This document shows, one piece after another, positions 43,795 to 53,261 of a DNA stretch of 64,000 bases. Position 1 is the first letter of the stretch. Every line of letters starts with the position of its first letter. Origin of the DNA: JBGPQJ01 sp963709295 (GTDB lineage: Bacteria > Chloroflexota > Anaerolineae > Anaerolineales > Villigracilaceae); NCBI GenBank assembly GCA_963709295.1, contig CAVPVW010000009.1, positions 16,685-80,684 of the forward strand, given 5' to 3'. The notes beneath the pieces were generated by a model, which saw only the letters and a program-made list of their open reading frames with translations, had not been told where the DNA came from and searched no databases. The position numbers and the translations under genes are program-made.

Positions 43795-44766
43795 TCACAC
43801 TTCCGAGTTCTTTTTAACAAAATCGATCACTTCATCCACCTTGCAGAAGGCAAGCGCGGTAACCGTGTCCGCGCCGCCGTAGTAGACCGCGATACGACCG
43901 GTCGGTTGATCATACAGCGCTGCGCAGGGGAAAGCCACGTTCGGCACGTCCCCGACGCATTCATAATAGGTCTGGGGAGAGAGCAGGTACGGCGCAGCGC
44001 GGTACAACACCTTCCAGGGCTTGTCCAAGTCGAGCAGGGCGGCGCTCCAACTGTAGACGAATCCGTTGCAGGAGGTCAACACGCCGTGGTAGAACATCAA
44101 CCAGCCTTCTTTCGTCTCGATCGGGATGGGACCCGCTCCCACTTTGGTGCTTTGCCAGCCGCCCTTGGTCCCCATCACGTAACGGTGCTCGCCCCAATAC
44201 TTCATATCCGGGCTCTGGCTAAGATAGATATCGCCGAACGGCGTGTGCCCGTTGTCGCTCGGGCGGCTGAGCATCACATACTTGCCATTGATCTTGCGCG
44301 GGAAGGGCACGCCGTTACGATTGTAAGGGAGCAGTGCATTCTCAAAGAAATGGAACTCTTTGAAATCATAGGTGTATCCCAATCCAATGGTGGGACCGTG
44401 GAACCCATTGCACCAGGCCACCCAGTAGCGGTCTTCGATCCACACCACGCGAGGGTCATACTTGTACATCGAGTAAGCAGAGTCGGGGTCATTGGATTTC
44501 CATTGGATCGGACCGTCGCTCAGCTTCCATGTGAATCCATCCTCACTGAAACCGCTGTGCAGGGTCATGTCGCGCTTGCGGTTGTCCACCCGGAACACGC
44601 CAGCGAATTTTCCGTTGAATGGGACTGCCGCGCTGTTGAAGATGCTGTTGGATATGGGCAGCAGGTCGCGCGGGATGATGGGGTTGGCACTGTACCGCCA
44701 GACCACGTCGCTGCGGCCAGCCGGCCGCTCCTCCCAGGGGATGTTGGGCAAAGAGTTATTTGTCAT
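43795..44766 (-). CDS. Glycoside hydrolase family 130 (beta-mannoside phosphorylase-like)
   Basis: 323-aa five-bladed-propeller enzyme. GH130 motifs: NPIIPRDLLP, AAVPFNGKFAGVFRVDNR, KYDPRVVWIEDRYWVAWCNGFHGPTIG, STKVGAGPIPIETKEGWLMFYHGV, and the C-terminal GDVPNVAFPCAAL. Family members phosphorolyse beta-mannosides such as mannosyl-glucose or mannobiose. No signal peptide, so it acts in the cytoplasm. ATG 44766 is chosen for AGGAG 8 nt upstream. Transcribed divergently from the esterase gene. Specificity within GH130 not determinable by eye. Confidence 0.9.
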   Translation of the reverse strand: MTNNSLPNIPWEERPAGRSDVVWRYSANPIIPRDLLPISNSIFNSAAVPFNGKFAGVFRVDNRKRDMTLHSGFSEDGFTWKLSDGPIQWKSNDPDSAYSMYKYDPRVVWIEDRYWVAWCNGFHGPTIGLGYTYDFKEFHFFENALLPYNRNGVPFPRKINGKYVMLSRPSDNGHTPFGDIYLSQSPDMKYWGEHRYVMGTKGGWQSTKVGAGPIPIETKEGWLMFYHGVLTSCNGFVYSWSAALLDLDKPWKVLYRAAPYLLSPQTYYECVGDVPNVAFPCAALYDQPTGRIAVYYGGADTVTALAFCKVDEVIDFVKKNSEV

Positions 44767-44858
44767 TTGACTCTCCTGATTTAAGTCTGCGAAATCGAAC
44801 ACTGGAATTGCATTTCTATGATAATCTAATTATGGAAAATTGACTTAAGGAGCCCACC

Positions 44859-45842
44859 ATGTATTTTGACATGCCGCTTGACCAACTGCAAACTTATCGT
44901 CCACCCCGGCCTGAGCCGGCGGATTTCGATTCCTTCTGGGCTGAGACACTCGCATCTGCCCGGCAGCATAAGCTCGAACCTAAGTTTGTTCCCGTCTCGA
45001 CGGGTCTCAAGCTGGTGGAGGTTTTTGACGTGACCTTTCCCGGCTTTGGAGGGCAGTCCATCAAAGGATGGTTCATCCTGCCAAAGGACCGCCCGGGCAA
45101 ACTCCCCTGTGTTGTGGAATATATTGGTTATGGCGGAGGGCGCGCGCTCCCGACCGATTGGCTGCTTTGGGCGAATGCGGGTTATGCCCACTTCGTGATG
45201 GACACGCGCGGGCAGGGCAGTACATGGTCATCGGGAGATACGCCAGATCCTGAGCTTGAAGGTTCCAATCCGCAGATTCCCGGATTCATGACCCGAGGCG
45301 TGCTTGACCCGAAAACGTATTACTACCGGCGGGTGTTCACCGATGCGGTTCGTGCCGTTGAATCAGCGCGGGCTCACCCTGCAGTGGATGCGTCTCGCGT
45401 TGCGGTAACCGGCGGCTCACAAGGAGGAGGGATTACGCTGGCGGTTGCCGGGCTTGTACACGACCTTTCAGCGGTCATGCCGGACGTGCCATTCCTATGC
45501 AATTTTCGCCGTGCCACCGACCTGGTGGATACAGATCCGTATCACGAGATCACCCGTTTCTGCAAGACCCATCGCGATAAGGTTGAGCAGGTTTTCAATA
45601 CGTTATCCTATTTCGATGGGATGAACTTTGCCGCCCGTGCAAACGCTCTGGCCTTATTCTCAGTTGGTCTGATGGACGACATCTGCCCACCTTCAACGGT
45701 CTATTCTGCGTATAACCACTACCAGGGTGAGAAACAGATCAAGGTCTGGTCGTACAACAACCACGAAGGTGGAGCGTCTTTCCAGACAGCGGAGAAGCTT
45801 GAATTAATAAAAATCTTTGGGGATGAAATCGAGACTGAGTAA
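44859..45842 (+). CDS. Acetyl xylan esterase/cephalosporin-C deacetylase family (CE7)
   Basis: 327-aa alpha/beta-hydrolase of the AXE1/CE7 group that removes acetyl groups from sugars or oligosaccharides. Seen: N-terminal MPLDQLQTYRPPRPEPADFDSFW, VVEYIGYGGGRALP, MDTRGQGSTWSSGDTPD, the nucleophile in VTGGSQGGG, Asp in SVGLMDDICPP and His in YNNHEGGASFQ. No signal peptide. With GH130 next door it may handle acetylated hemicellulose oligosaccharides. It ends 7 nt from the convergent lysA stop. Confidence 0.92.
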   Translation: MYFDMPLDQLQTYRPPRPEPADFDSFWAETLASARQHKLEPKFVPVSTGLKLVEVFDVTFPGFGGQSIKGWFILPKDRPGKLPCVVEYIGYGGGRALPTDWLLWANAGYAHFVMDTRGQGSTWSSGDTPDPELEGSNPQIPGFMTRGVLDPKTYYYRRVFTDAVRAVESARAHPAVDASRVAVTGGSQGGGITLAVAGLVHDLSAVMPDVPFLCNFRRATDLVDTDPYHEITRFCKTHRDKVEQVFNTLSYFDGMNFAARANALALFSVGLMDDICPPSTVYSAYNHYQGEKQIKVWSYNNHEGGASFQTAEKLELIKIFGDEIETE

Positions 45843-45849
45843 AAGGCAG

Positions 45850-47157
45850 CTATGTAAGTGAATGATCGCGGCTGAAAAGGTTCTCGGGATTCTCGCGGTC
45901 CTGCCAAAACACCGCTTGACCTTGATTAACTAATATAACCGCAGGCTTTCTTGCTCCGTTGTAATTGCTCGCCATGCTGAGGTGGTAAGCCCCCGACATT
46001 GGGATTGCGATCAGTTCCCCTTCTTCAATTTTAGGGAATGGTAAATCCTCGATAATTACATCGCCGCTTTCGCAGAAGGGACCGGCGATCCATGCTTTTT
46101 CTTCCGGGGTCCGATCTGGTGCATGCACAGGCAGCGCGGAGTATCTGGCTCCATAAAGCGAATGACGGGGATTGTCCGCCATGCCTCCATCGATCAACAG
46201 CCAGGTTCGGTGTGCGGTCCGCTTGACAGTGCCAACCCGGTAGAGTGCAACACCTGCCCGGGCAACGAGAGTCCGTCCGGGTTCGATATGAAGATGCGGT
46301 AGCGACAGGTCGCGGGAGCGGCATCCAGCCAGGATCATTTCTGAAACGAATCGGACATACTGCTCCAGGGAGGGATGGGGCAGTTCGTCTTCGTGATAGG
46401 CCACCCCCCAGCCGCCGCCGGGAGAGAGGTGCCACTCACCTGTAAATCCAATATTCCTTGCGGCGTCCAATGCTAGTTCGATCCCCTGGGCAAGAGGTTC
46501 GACATCCCGAAATTGTGATCCTTGATGAAAATGAATCCCAGTGAGCGGGAGGTTGTTTTCCCGGCAGATTTGCGCAGCCGCCAAAAGTTGGTCAAAATCC
46601 ATGCCAAACTTGCTGTCTGCATGACCGGTTTGGGTGAAAGCATGGGTGTCGACTGAAAGTCCGGGTTGAAGCCGCAGCCAAAGGTCCGGCAGGGTGTGAT
46701 TGCCAGCAAGCGCAGACAGACGCTGCAATTCTGAAAGATTATCCACGACAACGGTTCCGGCATGGGCGATGGCAGATTTCAGGTCACCCGGAGATTTGTT
46801 CACACCATGGACATTGATCGATCCTTTTGGAATTCCAGCTTTTACTCCGATGGCAATTTCTCCCAGACCGGTGCAATCCAAATTCAGGCCGTGATGCACA
46901 GCCCATTGAGCAATCGCAACCGAGAGGTAGGCTTTTCCTGCATAGGTGATGCTGGCATGAGAAGGATAATACCTGGCAAGGAGAGATTTATACGTGTCCG
47001 CTGCGGAATCGAGCGTCAACTTGTCGTAGAGATATAAAGGTGAGCCATGCTTTACCGCCAGCGCGTTCAAATCGCAGTCCGCGATGACGAGGTTCCCGCC
47101 AACAACAGTTGTTGATTCGGGAAATAACGGAAGTCTGGTGCTGAGAAGATTACTCAA
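45850..47157 (-). CDS. lysA: Diaminopimelate decarboxylase
   Basis: PLP-dependent fold-III enzyme, last step of lysine synthesis, 435 aa. The PLP lysine lies in ASITYAGKAYLSVAIAQW, a variant of the usual YAxKAN motif seen in Chloroflexi/Thermus-type LysA. Also present: GIHFHQGSQF, LSPGGGWGVAYHEDELPHP, HIEPGRTLVARAGVALY, AGPFCESGDVIIEDLPFP and GAYHLSMASNYNG. The gene follows a DivIC-like gene and a terminator, so it probably has its own promoter in 47158-47222. Confidence 0.94.
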   Translation of the reverse strand: MSNLLSTRLPLFPESTTVVGGNLVIADCDLNALAVKHGSPLYLYDKLTLDSAADTYKSLLARYYPSHASITYAGKAYLSVAIAQWAVHHGLNLDCTGLGEIAIGVKAGIPKGSINVHGVNKSPGDLKSAIAHAGTVVVDNLSELQRLSALAGNHTLPDLWLRLQPGLSVDTHAFTQTGHADSKFGMDFDQLLAAAQICRENNLPLTGIHFHQGSQFRDVEPLAQGIELALDAARNIGFTGEWHLSPGGGWGVAYHEDELPHPSLEQYVRFVSEMILAGCRSRDLSLPHLHIEPGRTLVARAGVALYRVGTVKRTAHRTWLLIDGGMADNPRHSLYGARYSALPVHAPDRTPEEKAWIAGPFCESGDVIIEDLPFPKIEEGELIAIPMSGAYHLSMASNYNGARKPAVILVNQGQAVFWQDRENPENLFSRDHSLT

Positions 47158-47172
47158 GATTTACCCGTGAAT

Positions 47173-47201
47173 TAAAAATGCCGCCCCAATCAAAGGGCGG
47201 C
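47173..47201 (-). terminator. Terminator after the DivIC-like gene
   Basis: Minus-strand stem GCCGCCC/GGGCGGC (47201-47195 with 47186-47180) followed by ATTTTTAATT, 22 nt past the DivIC-like stop. Confidence 0.85.
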
Positions 47202-47222
47202 TTTATTGATTTGTTGGGCGTC

Positions 47223-47609
47223 CTATTCTCCAAAAATGACCAGCCACCAGATTTGCCAGTTGGAAATCTGAGTGGGTACCACGACCGGGGAACTGTCCTG
47301 GGGAGGAGGCTGTTCGCCGGGGACAGGCATGGGGGCGATGGGCACATCACCCGGCCGGATCATACCCGCCTGCTCGCGCGCCCACTGCTCGACCGAGAAA
47401 TCAGATTGAGCATATGCGACAGCAGTCTCCAGGTTGTATTGCGTAGCCATGATCTCCGTGGCGCGGATGCGTACGGATTCGGCCTGGCGGCTCAACCGGG
47501 TCATTTCCTCCAGCCGCGCATTAAAATCCATGATCAGTAGCACCAGGATGGCGATTCCGATAAAGGCCGCGATGCGCTGCCATTTGATTTCCACCGAACC
47601 AATTTTCAT
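47223..47609 (-). CDS. FtsB/DivIC-like septum-formation protein
   Basis: 128-aa bitopic protein: N-terminal transmembrane helix (about residues 12-27), then a coiled-coil-like region (RLEEMTRLSRQAESVRIRA) with the short DivIC-type continuation (QWAREQAGMIRPGDVPIAP) and a Pro-rich tail. It matches FtsB/DivIC in size and order of parts; such proteins pair with FtsL at the septum. It sits next to tRNA-Leu and upstream of lysA rather than in the dcw cluster. Confidence 0.75.
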   Translation of the reverse strand: MKIGSVEIKWQRIAAFIGIAILVLLIMDFNARLEEMTRLSRQAESVRIRATEIMATQYNLETAVAYAQSDFSVEQWAREQAGMIRPGDVPIAPMPVPGEQPPPQDSSPVVVPTQISNWQIWWLVIFGE

Positions 47610-47636
47610 GCTGTTATTTTACCATGCGGCTTTAAA

Positions 47637-47661
47637 ACAAAAAACCCGCATTTCTGCGGGT
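47637..47661 (-). terminator. Terminator after tRNA-Leu
   Basis: Minus-strand stem ACCCGCA/TGCGGGT with a 4-nt loop (47661-47655 with 47650-47644) and then TTTTTTGTTTT. Confidence 0.9.
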
Positions 47662-47668
47662 CTCCCAG

Positions 47669-47752
47669 TGCCGAAGGAGGGACTTGAACCCTCACTCCCT
47701 TGCGGGAACTAAGCCCTGAACCTAGCGCGTCTGCCAATTCCGCCACTTCGGC
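47669..47752 (-). tRNA. tRNA-Leu (CAG)
   Basis: Type II tRNA with long variable arm. Acceptor GCCGAAG/CTTCGGC with discriminator A, D-arm start TGGCGGAATTGGCAGACGC, anticodon loop GTTCAGG in a CTAG/CTTAG stem (anticodon CAG), variable arm around TTCCCGCAAGGGAG, T-arm with GGTTCAAGTCC. CCA not encoded. Confidence 0.93.
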
Positions 47753-47935
47753 TGGTGCGTCCTGTATTTTATCCATTTTCAAGGATTTGTCAACACTCCG
47801 CCCCTGATGCGCAGCCTGCCAGGTCAATTGTGAATCCGAAATAACAGGTTTTTTTCTTTCGGTCTATAATAGAGATATCACTCGAATGATCGATCAACCT
47901 GATGCAGGTTGGTGAAAATCGACAAGGAGATCAGC

Positions 47936-49144
47936 ATGGATTTTACATTGACTCAAGAACACCTTATGGCTCAGAAAATGGTGAAGGACTTTTCCGAGAA
48001 GGAAGTCCTTCCTGTGATTAAAGATGCGGACCGCAACTCCGAGCCGATTCCCTGGGTGTTGAAACGCATGGGCGAACTTGGGATCCTCGGGATCTGCTAC
48101 CCCGTGCGTTACGGAGGTCAGGGGATGGATTACATCACCCTCGGGCTGGCTTGCGAGGAACTTGAAGCGGTGGATACACACCTTCGGGTGGCGATGTCTG
48201 TTCACACCGGATTGTGTTCCATGACCCTCTTCCATTGGGGGACTGAAGCACAAAAGGAGAAATTCCTCACGCCATTGGCGAAAGGTGAAAAACTGGGTTG
48301 CGGCGCTTTCACCGAATCGGGCTGCGGTTCGGATGTCTCTGCTGTGCAGACTTCTGCCAAGCGCGACGGTGATTATTACATCCTCAATGGTGAAAAAATG
48401 TGGATATCACTGGCCGCAAAAGCGGATTACGCCATGGTCCTTGCGAGGACGAACCCGGATGCCAATAAACCCTCGGCTGGGCTTTCCTCCTTTATCGTTG
48501 ACCTGCACTCCGAGGGTGTAAAAACCGGAGACCTGCATGGCAAACTTGGGGTTCGTGCCGGCTCCACGGGCTGGATCTCCTTTACCGATGTGAAAGTGCC
48601 AGCGGCCAACCGGATCGGCGAAGAAGGGGAAGGCTTCAAGATCACCATGGCCGGTTTTGACCATGGACGCTATACGGTGGCGGCTGGTGCGACAGGAATT
48701 ATTCGTGCTGCGCGGGATGCCAGTGTGAAATATTCGCTTGACCGGCGGACTTTCGGAAAGATGATTGCGGAACATCAATTGATCCAGCAGAAGATCGCCC
48801 GCATGTCCCAGGATCACGAAATCGCGCGAATGTTATATCTCAAGGTGGGCTGGTTGAAGAATCAGGGGGAGCGCAGCACCCTGGCGACATCCTATGCCAA
48901 GAAATTCGCCACGGAAGCCTCGTTCAGTGCCGCCAATGAGGCTGTTCAAATTCATGGTGCTTATGGTTTTTCAGATGAATATGATGTGGAACGCTACCTT
49001 CGAAATTCAAAAGGTGCGGTCATTTATGAGGGCAGCAGCGAAATCCAGACTCTGATCCAGGCTGGCTACGCCCTCGGTTTTCGGGAAGATAAGCCATTAC
49101 GCTGCGAATTACCAAAATACGACGCGGATGTCTGGCAATCCTGA
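47936..49144 (+). CDS. Acyl-CoA dehydrogenase
   Basis: 402-aa FAD enzyme oxidising an acyl-CoA at the alpha,beta bond and passing electrons to ETF. Seen: FTESGCGSDVSAVQTSAKRDGDYYILNG (FAD loop), MWISLAAKAD, FTDVKVPAANRIGEEGEGF, DRRTFGKMIAEHQLIQQKIA and the C-terminal QIHGAYGFSDEYDVERYLRN with E in VIYEGSSEIQ as catalytic base candidate. ATG 47936 follows AAGGAG. It heads a unit with etfB and etfA, so the partner flavoprotein is made with it. Substrate chain not inferable; short or branched acyl-CoAs are likely. Confidence 0.93.
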   Translation: MDFTLTQEHLMAQKMVKDFSEKEVLPVIKDADRNSEPIPWVLKRMGELGILGICYPVRYGGQGMDYITLGLACEELEAVDTHLRVAMSVHTGLCSMTLFHWGTEAQKEKFLTPLAKGEKLGCGAFTESGCGSDVSAVQTSAKRDGDYYILNGEKMWISLAAKADYAMVLARTNPDANKPSAGLSSFIVDLHSEGVKTGDLHGKLGVRAGSTGWISFTDVKVPAANRIGEEGEGFKITMAGFDHGRYTVAAGATGIIRAARDASVKYSLDRRTFGKMIAEHQLIQQKIARMSQDHEIARMLYLKVGWLKNQGERSTLATSYAKKFATEASFSAANEAVQIHGAYGFSDEYDVERYLRNSKGAVIYEGSSEIQTLIQAGYALGFREDKPLRCELPKYDADVWQS

Positions 49145-49171
49145 TTCTCAAAATTGAAACGAGTTGATGCC

Positions 49172-49465
49172 ATGGCAGTGATTGAACCCAGACATACCAA
49201 AATTGAAAAGCAAATCGACACGGTGGTGGGCAAAGTCGTGCTGGAAAGTCCTGCAGCTTATCCGGGAGATGAATCCAACCTTTACTGTGCCGGCGCTGAC
49301 GGAAAGATAGTCTGGTTCGCGGAAAGACCGGTGGATGGATCTCATTACACCCGGGTGAGATTCGACGACCAGGGTGAGAAACTGCTCACCTATTCCACGC
49401 GCGGACATGCCTGCGAGGTGGATTTGAAGACCGGCAAACTCCTGAGCCAGGTTTCGATTTTATAA
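49172..49465 (+). CDS. Conserved-looking small soluble protein, unknown
   Basis: 97-aa acidic protein between the acyl-CoA dehydrogenase and ETF genes. It has no membrane segment. The sequence alternates beta-like strands (GKIVWFAERP, YTRVRFDDQGEKLLTYS) and contains one Cys in each half (NLYCAGADG, GHACEVDL). I do not recognise it. It starts 27 nt after the dehydrogenase stop, so it is probably co-transcribed. An alternative TTG start exists at 49154. Confidence 0.6.
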   Translation: MAVIEPRHTKIEKQIDTVVGKVVLESPAAYPGDESNLYCAGADGKIVWFAERPVDGSHYTRVRFDDQGEKLLTYSTRGHACEVDLKTGKLLSQVSIL

Positions 49466-49548
49466 GCGCAGCTTCATGAGTTGGAAGTATTGCAAATGAA
49501 TAGTACTGAATTTGTCAAAACAATCTCATTCAGTTCAAGGAGGGTCCG

Positions 49549-50316
49549 TTGAAAATTGTAGTCTGTGTCAAGCAAGTTCCCGATACCGCTGCAAAAGTCA
49601 CGGTGGATAACGGGAAGGTCGGGTGGGGGGATGCACCTCTGGTCATTAACCCCTGGGATGAATATGCTGTCGAAGCTGCCCTTCAATTGAAGGAATCTCA
49701 GGGCGGCACCGTCACTGCGGTCACGATTGGCAGTCCAGCGACTGCAGATGCCCTCAAGCATGCCCTTGCCATGGGTTGTGATGATGCCATTCTGATCAAT
49801 GATCCTGCGCTCGAGATCCTCGACACGCAGTCAGCAGCGCGGATTCTCGCGTCTGCGGTTAAGAAAATGGATGCCGTGGACCTTGTCTTCTTTGGCAAGG
49901 AGGCGGTGGACGGCAACAGCGGCCTGGTCGCCTCTCAAACCGCCCGCCTGCTTGGTTTTGCTTCGATGACGCTGGCGTCCATCGTGAAATATGAAAATGG
50001 AGCGCTCCGCGTTGAAAGGGGGACGGAGGAAGGCCGGCAGGTGATCACATCCAAACCTCCGGCGGTTCTGTCCATCGCCAAGGATTTCGGTGAACCGCGT
50101 TACCCGTCCTTTATGGGAATCCGGAAAGCCTCTAAGGCAACCATTCCCACCTGGACCCTGGCTGATTTGGGTATTTCCGCCCCGGCGACCGTTGTGTCCA
50201 CGCTGGAGATTCTCAATCCACCCTCGCGAGAAGTGAATTGCGAGATCTTTTCGGGCACCCCTGGCGAAGCCGCTGAAAAACTTGTCGAGAAGATTCTCGG
50301 GGAGAAGGTGCTATGA
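49549..50316 (+). CDS. etfB: Electron transfer flavoprotein beta subunit
   Basis: 255-aa EtfB, which carries AMP and interacts with the acyl-CoA dehydrogenase. N-terminus KIVVCVKQVPDTAAKVTVD, NPWDEYAVEAALQLKE, FFGKEAVDGNSGLVASQTARLLG and EGRQVITSKPPAVLSIAKD are family-typical. The start is TTG 49549, supported by a strong AAGGAGG 6 nt upstream and by the absence of any ATG before the conserved N-terminus. Overlaps etfA by ATGA. Confidence 0.95.
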   Translation: MKIVVCVKQVPDTAAKVTVDNGKVGWGDAPLVINPWDEYAVEAALQLKESQGGTVTAVTIGSPATADALKHALAMGCDDAILINDPALEILDTQSAARILASAVKKMDAVDLVFFGKEAVDGNSGLVASQTARLLGFASMTLASIVKYENGALRVERGTEEGRQVITSKPPAVLSIAKDFGEPRYPSFMGIRKASKATIPTWTLADLGISAPATVVSTLEILNPPSREVNCEIFSGTPGEAAEKLVEKILGEKVL

Positions 50317-51323
50317 ACATCTGGGTTTATATCGACCACTTCAAGGGCAATCCCCTTCCCACTTCGTGGGAGGCGGTGGGTGCGGCAAAATCCCTCGGCG
50401 CGAATGTGACTGCATTGGTGCTTGGCGCCGGGATTGAACCGGTAGCCAAACAGGCTTTGGAATACGGCGCAGACTCCGTCATTCTGAGTGATGACCCCGC
50501 TTTAGCCGATTTTCGCGCGGAAGTCTTCGCATCCACTGTCGCTGCGGCAGGTGAAATTCCCGACGCCATTTTTATTCCCACCAGCACTCGCGGCCGTGAA
50601 CTGGCAGCCATGCTGGCGATCGACCTCAACACAGGCGTGCTTGTGGATGTCACCAGCGTGGAACTCTCGGGCGATAAACTCGTGGTGACACGTCCGATTT
50701 ATTCCGGGAAGATACTCCAGAAACAGACGTGTGCATCCAAACCGCAGATCGTTACACTGCGGGGGCGAGCATTCCCCAAGCCGGCACCGGCTGCCGGAAA
50801 ATCAGGTGAAATTAAAAAGGTTGCTGCGAATACCAACGCATTGACCTCCGTGGAGGGTTATTCCGCCTCGGAAGCCGGGGTCAGCCTGACGGATGCAGGT
50901 GTCATTGTGTCAGGAGGTCGTGGGGTCAGCAACAATCCGTCCTTGCAGCCTCCTGCCGGATTGGATGAAAAAGCGGCTGAGATTTGGCGTGCCCAGCAGG
51001 GATTCAAACTGGTGGGCGATCTCGCGTCCGCGTTGGGGGCAGCCATGGGCGCCTCCCGCGCAGCCGTCGATGCGGGTTACATCCCGTATTCCCATCAAGT
51101 GGGACAGACCGGCAAGGTTGTATCCCCCGATCTTTACATCGCCTGCGGCATCTCTGGCGCGATCCAGCACCTGGCAGGGATGCGCACGAGCAAGGTGATC
51201 GTCGCCATCAACAAGGATGCCGACGCGCCGATATTCAAGGTGGCACGCTACGGCATTGTCGGCGACCTGTTCGCCATCCTGCCCGAGGTGACCGAAGCCT
51301 TCAAGAAGAAACTGGGCAAGTAA
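50313..51323 (+). CDS. etfA: Electron transfer flavoprotein alpha subunit
   Basis: 336-aa EtfA; binds FAD and forwards electrons from acyl-CoA dehydrogenase, normally to ETF:quinone oxidoreductase. Seen: PTSTRGRELAAMLAIDLNTG, TRPIYSGKILQKQT, and the C-terminal FAD domain with GASRAAVDAGYIPYSHQVGQ, PDLYIACGISGAIQH and ATP-like loop INKDADAPIFKVARYGIVGD. Followed by a strong terminator. The partner quinone reductase is not in this window. Confidence 0.96.
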   Translation: MNIWVYIDHFKGNPLPTSWEAVGAAKSLGANVTALVLGAGIEPVAKQALEYGADSVILSDDPALADFRAEVFASTVAAAGEIPDAIFIPTSTRGRELAAMLAIDLNTGVLVDVTSVELSGDKLVVTRPIYSGKILQKQTCASKPQIVTLRGRAFPKPAPAAGKSGEIKKVAANTNALTSVEGYSASEAGVSLTDAGVIVSGGRGVSNNPSLQPPAGLDEKAAEIWRAQQGFKLVGDLASALGAAMGASRAAVDAGYIPYSHQVGQTGKVVSPDLYIACGISGAIQHLAGMRTSKVIVAINKDADAPIFKVARYGIVGDLFAILPEVTEAFKKKLGK

Positions 51324-51346
51324 GATTATTTGTTGGGTTTTGAGTG

Positions 51347-51382
51347 AAGAAGAGCCGGAAATGAAAATCCGGCTCTTCTTTG
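51347..51382 (+). terminator. Terminator after etfA
   Basis: 13-bp perfect stem AAGAAGAGCCGGA/TCCGGCTCTTCTT (51347-51359 with 51368-51380) then TTGTT. It also lies at the end of the convergent dienelactone-hydrolase gene. The GAGCCGGA-AAT core recurs at 54301. Confidence 0.9.
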
Positions 51383-52295
51383 TTAATGCGTATGACTGGC
51401 GCTGCCAAAAGCGTGCTCGTAAACGAGCATCACATAATACTGCCAGGGAAATGCAGGTTCGTAGGCTGAAGGAGAAACCTGGTGGGTGGAATCAGGATTT
51501 TTCAGGTTCTTCTCCAGAAATTCCAACATCTGATTCCAGGCTTTTGCTTGAACGCCGCCAGCCCGTATGGACTCGATATCGGTGACAAAGGCGTGAGGCT
51601 GACCTTCGTAGATGGTGATTTCGTTGGGAATCCCTGCTTCAATCAAGCCAGCTTCGAAAGCGTTCACATCTGCCACTGGAATGGACATATCCTCCCCGCC
51701 AAAAATGCCAAGTACCGGGCCCGGGAGAGACTGTAAAACATCCGGGTCGGTCTCTGCCGACCCATAGAACACCACTGTAGCCGCGATATCTTGATTATGA
51801 AGGCTATAGAGAAGGGACGCCCGCCCGCCATAACAGAAGCCGGCGATCCCGATTCGATTGAAGTCTACCTCGGGCTGGGACTCAAGCCATGCGAAAACGG
51901 AATCAAGATCGGTGTTCACATTTTCCGGTGAATTGGTGATGACCTGGTAAATCGCGCGCGGAATCCAGGAGGTGGTTGAACCGCGGAAAGTATCCGGCGC
52001 GATGACGAAGTACCCCTCCTCAGCCAGGCCTTCAGCTTTCCCCACGATACTTTCGTTGAGCCCAAAAAACTCATGGATCATGATCACGACCGGGAAAGGG
52101 ACCCTCGCCAGGTGGCGTCGCAACATAGGCACGCACATCGTGTCCGCCGTTTTGTCCGGGTATCGTGGTGTTCGTGACCGCGTTAATGCGTTCTGCGCCT
52201 ACCGCAAAATCAAAGGCTATTGAACTTGCTATAAGGATTACGAGCAACATCGCCAAACCAATCAAACCCAATAAAATACGCTTCGCAGTTTTCAT
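51383..52295 (-). CDS. Membrane-anchored dienelactone hydrolase family protein (one-base frameshift)
   Basis: About 303 aa once one base is removed. It has an N-terminal helix (ILLGLIGLAMLLVILIASS), a short linker and an alpha/beta-hydrolase domain of the DLH family: VVIMIHEFFGLNESI, nucleophile Cys in GIAGFCYGGRASLL, Asp in GGEDMSIPV and His in EGQPHAFV. The N-terminal frame ends GEGPFPGRDHDP while the other frame continues PFPVVIMIHEFFG. An extra G/C at 52090-52094 explains this. ATG 52295 has GGAGG 5 nt upstream. Substrate unknown; faces the outside if the helix is an uncleaved anchor. Confidence 0.88.
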
Positions 52296-52485
52296 TAATT
52301 CCTCCAAATTCGAACATTCATCTTGACAATTTAGACCATTATACTATACAATATATTGAAATAACATGTGCAATATATGAGACAAACCTTCCAGTGTTTT
52401 TTTCCCTTGGCTGTGGTTGCGGTTTTTGATTGTGGCAAAGGAATATTACTTTAGACAGTAAGCTTGCATTGAGAGGAAAGTATAT

Positions 52486-53055
52486 ATGACAGAAACTCCG
52501 AAGTATTTGGTGCTCAAGAAACAAAATGAGATTGAAATCCGGCAGTACCCTGCTTACATTCAAGCGGAGGTAGCTGTTGACGAAAAAAACTATAAATCAG
52601 CCATTGAAAAGGGTTTTAACATCCTCGCAGGATATATTTTCGGAAATAATATCTCCAGTCAAAGAATCGAGATGACCGCCCCTGTCCAGGCATCTCGATC
52701 TGAAAAAATTGCTATGACCACGCCAGTCACTGTCACGGGAGAATCCAGCTTCACAGTGGCTTTCATCATGCCCTCAGCATACACCCTGGAGACGCTGCCG
52801 CAGCCGAAAGACAGCCGGATTAACCTCAGGCAGATCCCCGCCCATTCGTTGGCTGCCATCCGGTTTTCCGGGTTCTTCCGGCAGGATACGATCCAGAAAA
52901 ACAAGCAACGCCTCAGTCAATGGTTGGATGATCAAGGCATCGAAACGGAAGGCGACTTCATCGTGGCGGGATATAATCCGCCCTGGGTGCCGGGCTTTCT
53001 GGCGCGCAACGAAGTCCTGATCCAGGTCGAAACTGAACTTCAGAAGAATACATGA
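52486..53055 (+). CDS. SOUL/HEBP family haem-binding protein
   Basis: 189-aa soluble protein of the SOUL family. Family features: YLVLKKQNEIEIRQYPAYIQAEV, GFNILAGYIFGNNISSQRIEMTAPV, KIAMTTPVTV and the C-terminal ARNEVLIQVETE. SOUL proteins bind haem or other tetrapyrroles; their bacterial role is poorly known. AGAGGAAAG precedes the ATG. Upstream of heliorhodopsin but 274 bp away and with a separate promoter in between. Nothing else is recognised in 53056-53261. Confidence 0.92.
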   Translation: MTETPKYLVLKKQNEIEIRQYPAYIQAEVAVDEKNYKSAIEKGFNILAGYIFGNNISSQRIEMTAPVQASRSEKIAMTTPVTVTGESSFTVAFIMPSAYTLETLPQPKDSRINLRQIPAHSLAAIRFSGFFRQDTIQKNKQRLSQWLDDQGIETEGDFIVAGYNPPWVPGFLARNEVLIQVETELQKNT

Positions 53056-53261
53056 AGAGAATTCGAGAACTTTCTTTTGCTTCACTGGAGGTCTTTTCGT
53101 CATCACCACCGCATACCCCTTCTCAAAACGGCTTTGTTCGGACTGATGACTTATGCCACATACGACCTGACCAATCTTGCCACCTTGAAAGGTTGATCTG
53201 CTCTCAGCATTGAGGATTAAGTTTGAGTAACTGAGCGTTCCAGTCAGTTGTGCCGGTTTTC

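Noticed and set aside
47865..47870. TATAAT before the acyl-CoA dehydrogenase
   Set aside because: Good -10 box but no acceptable -35; left out as unsupported.
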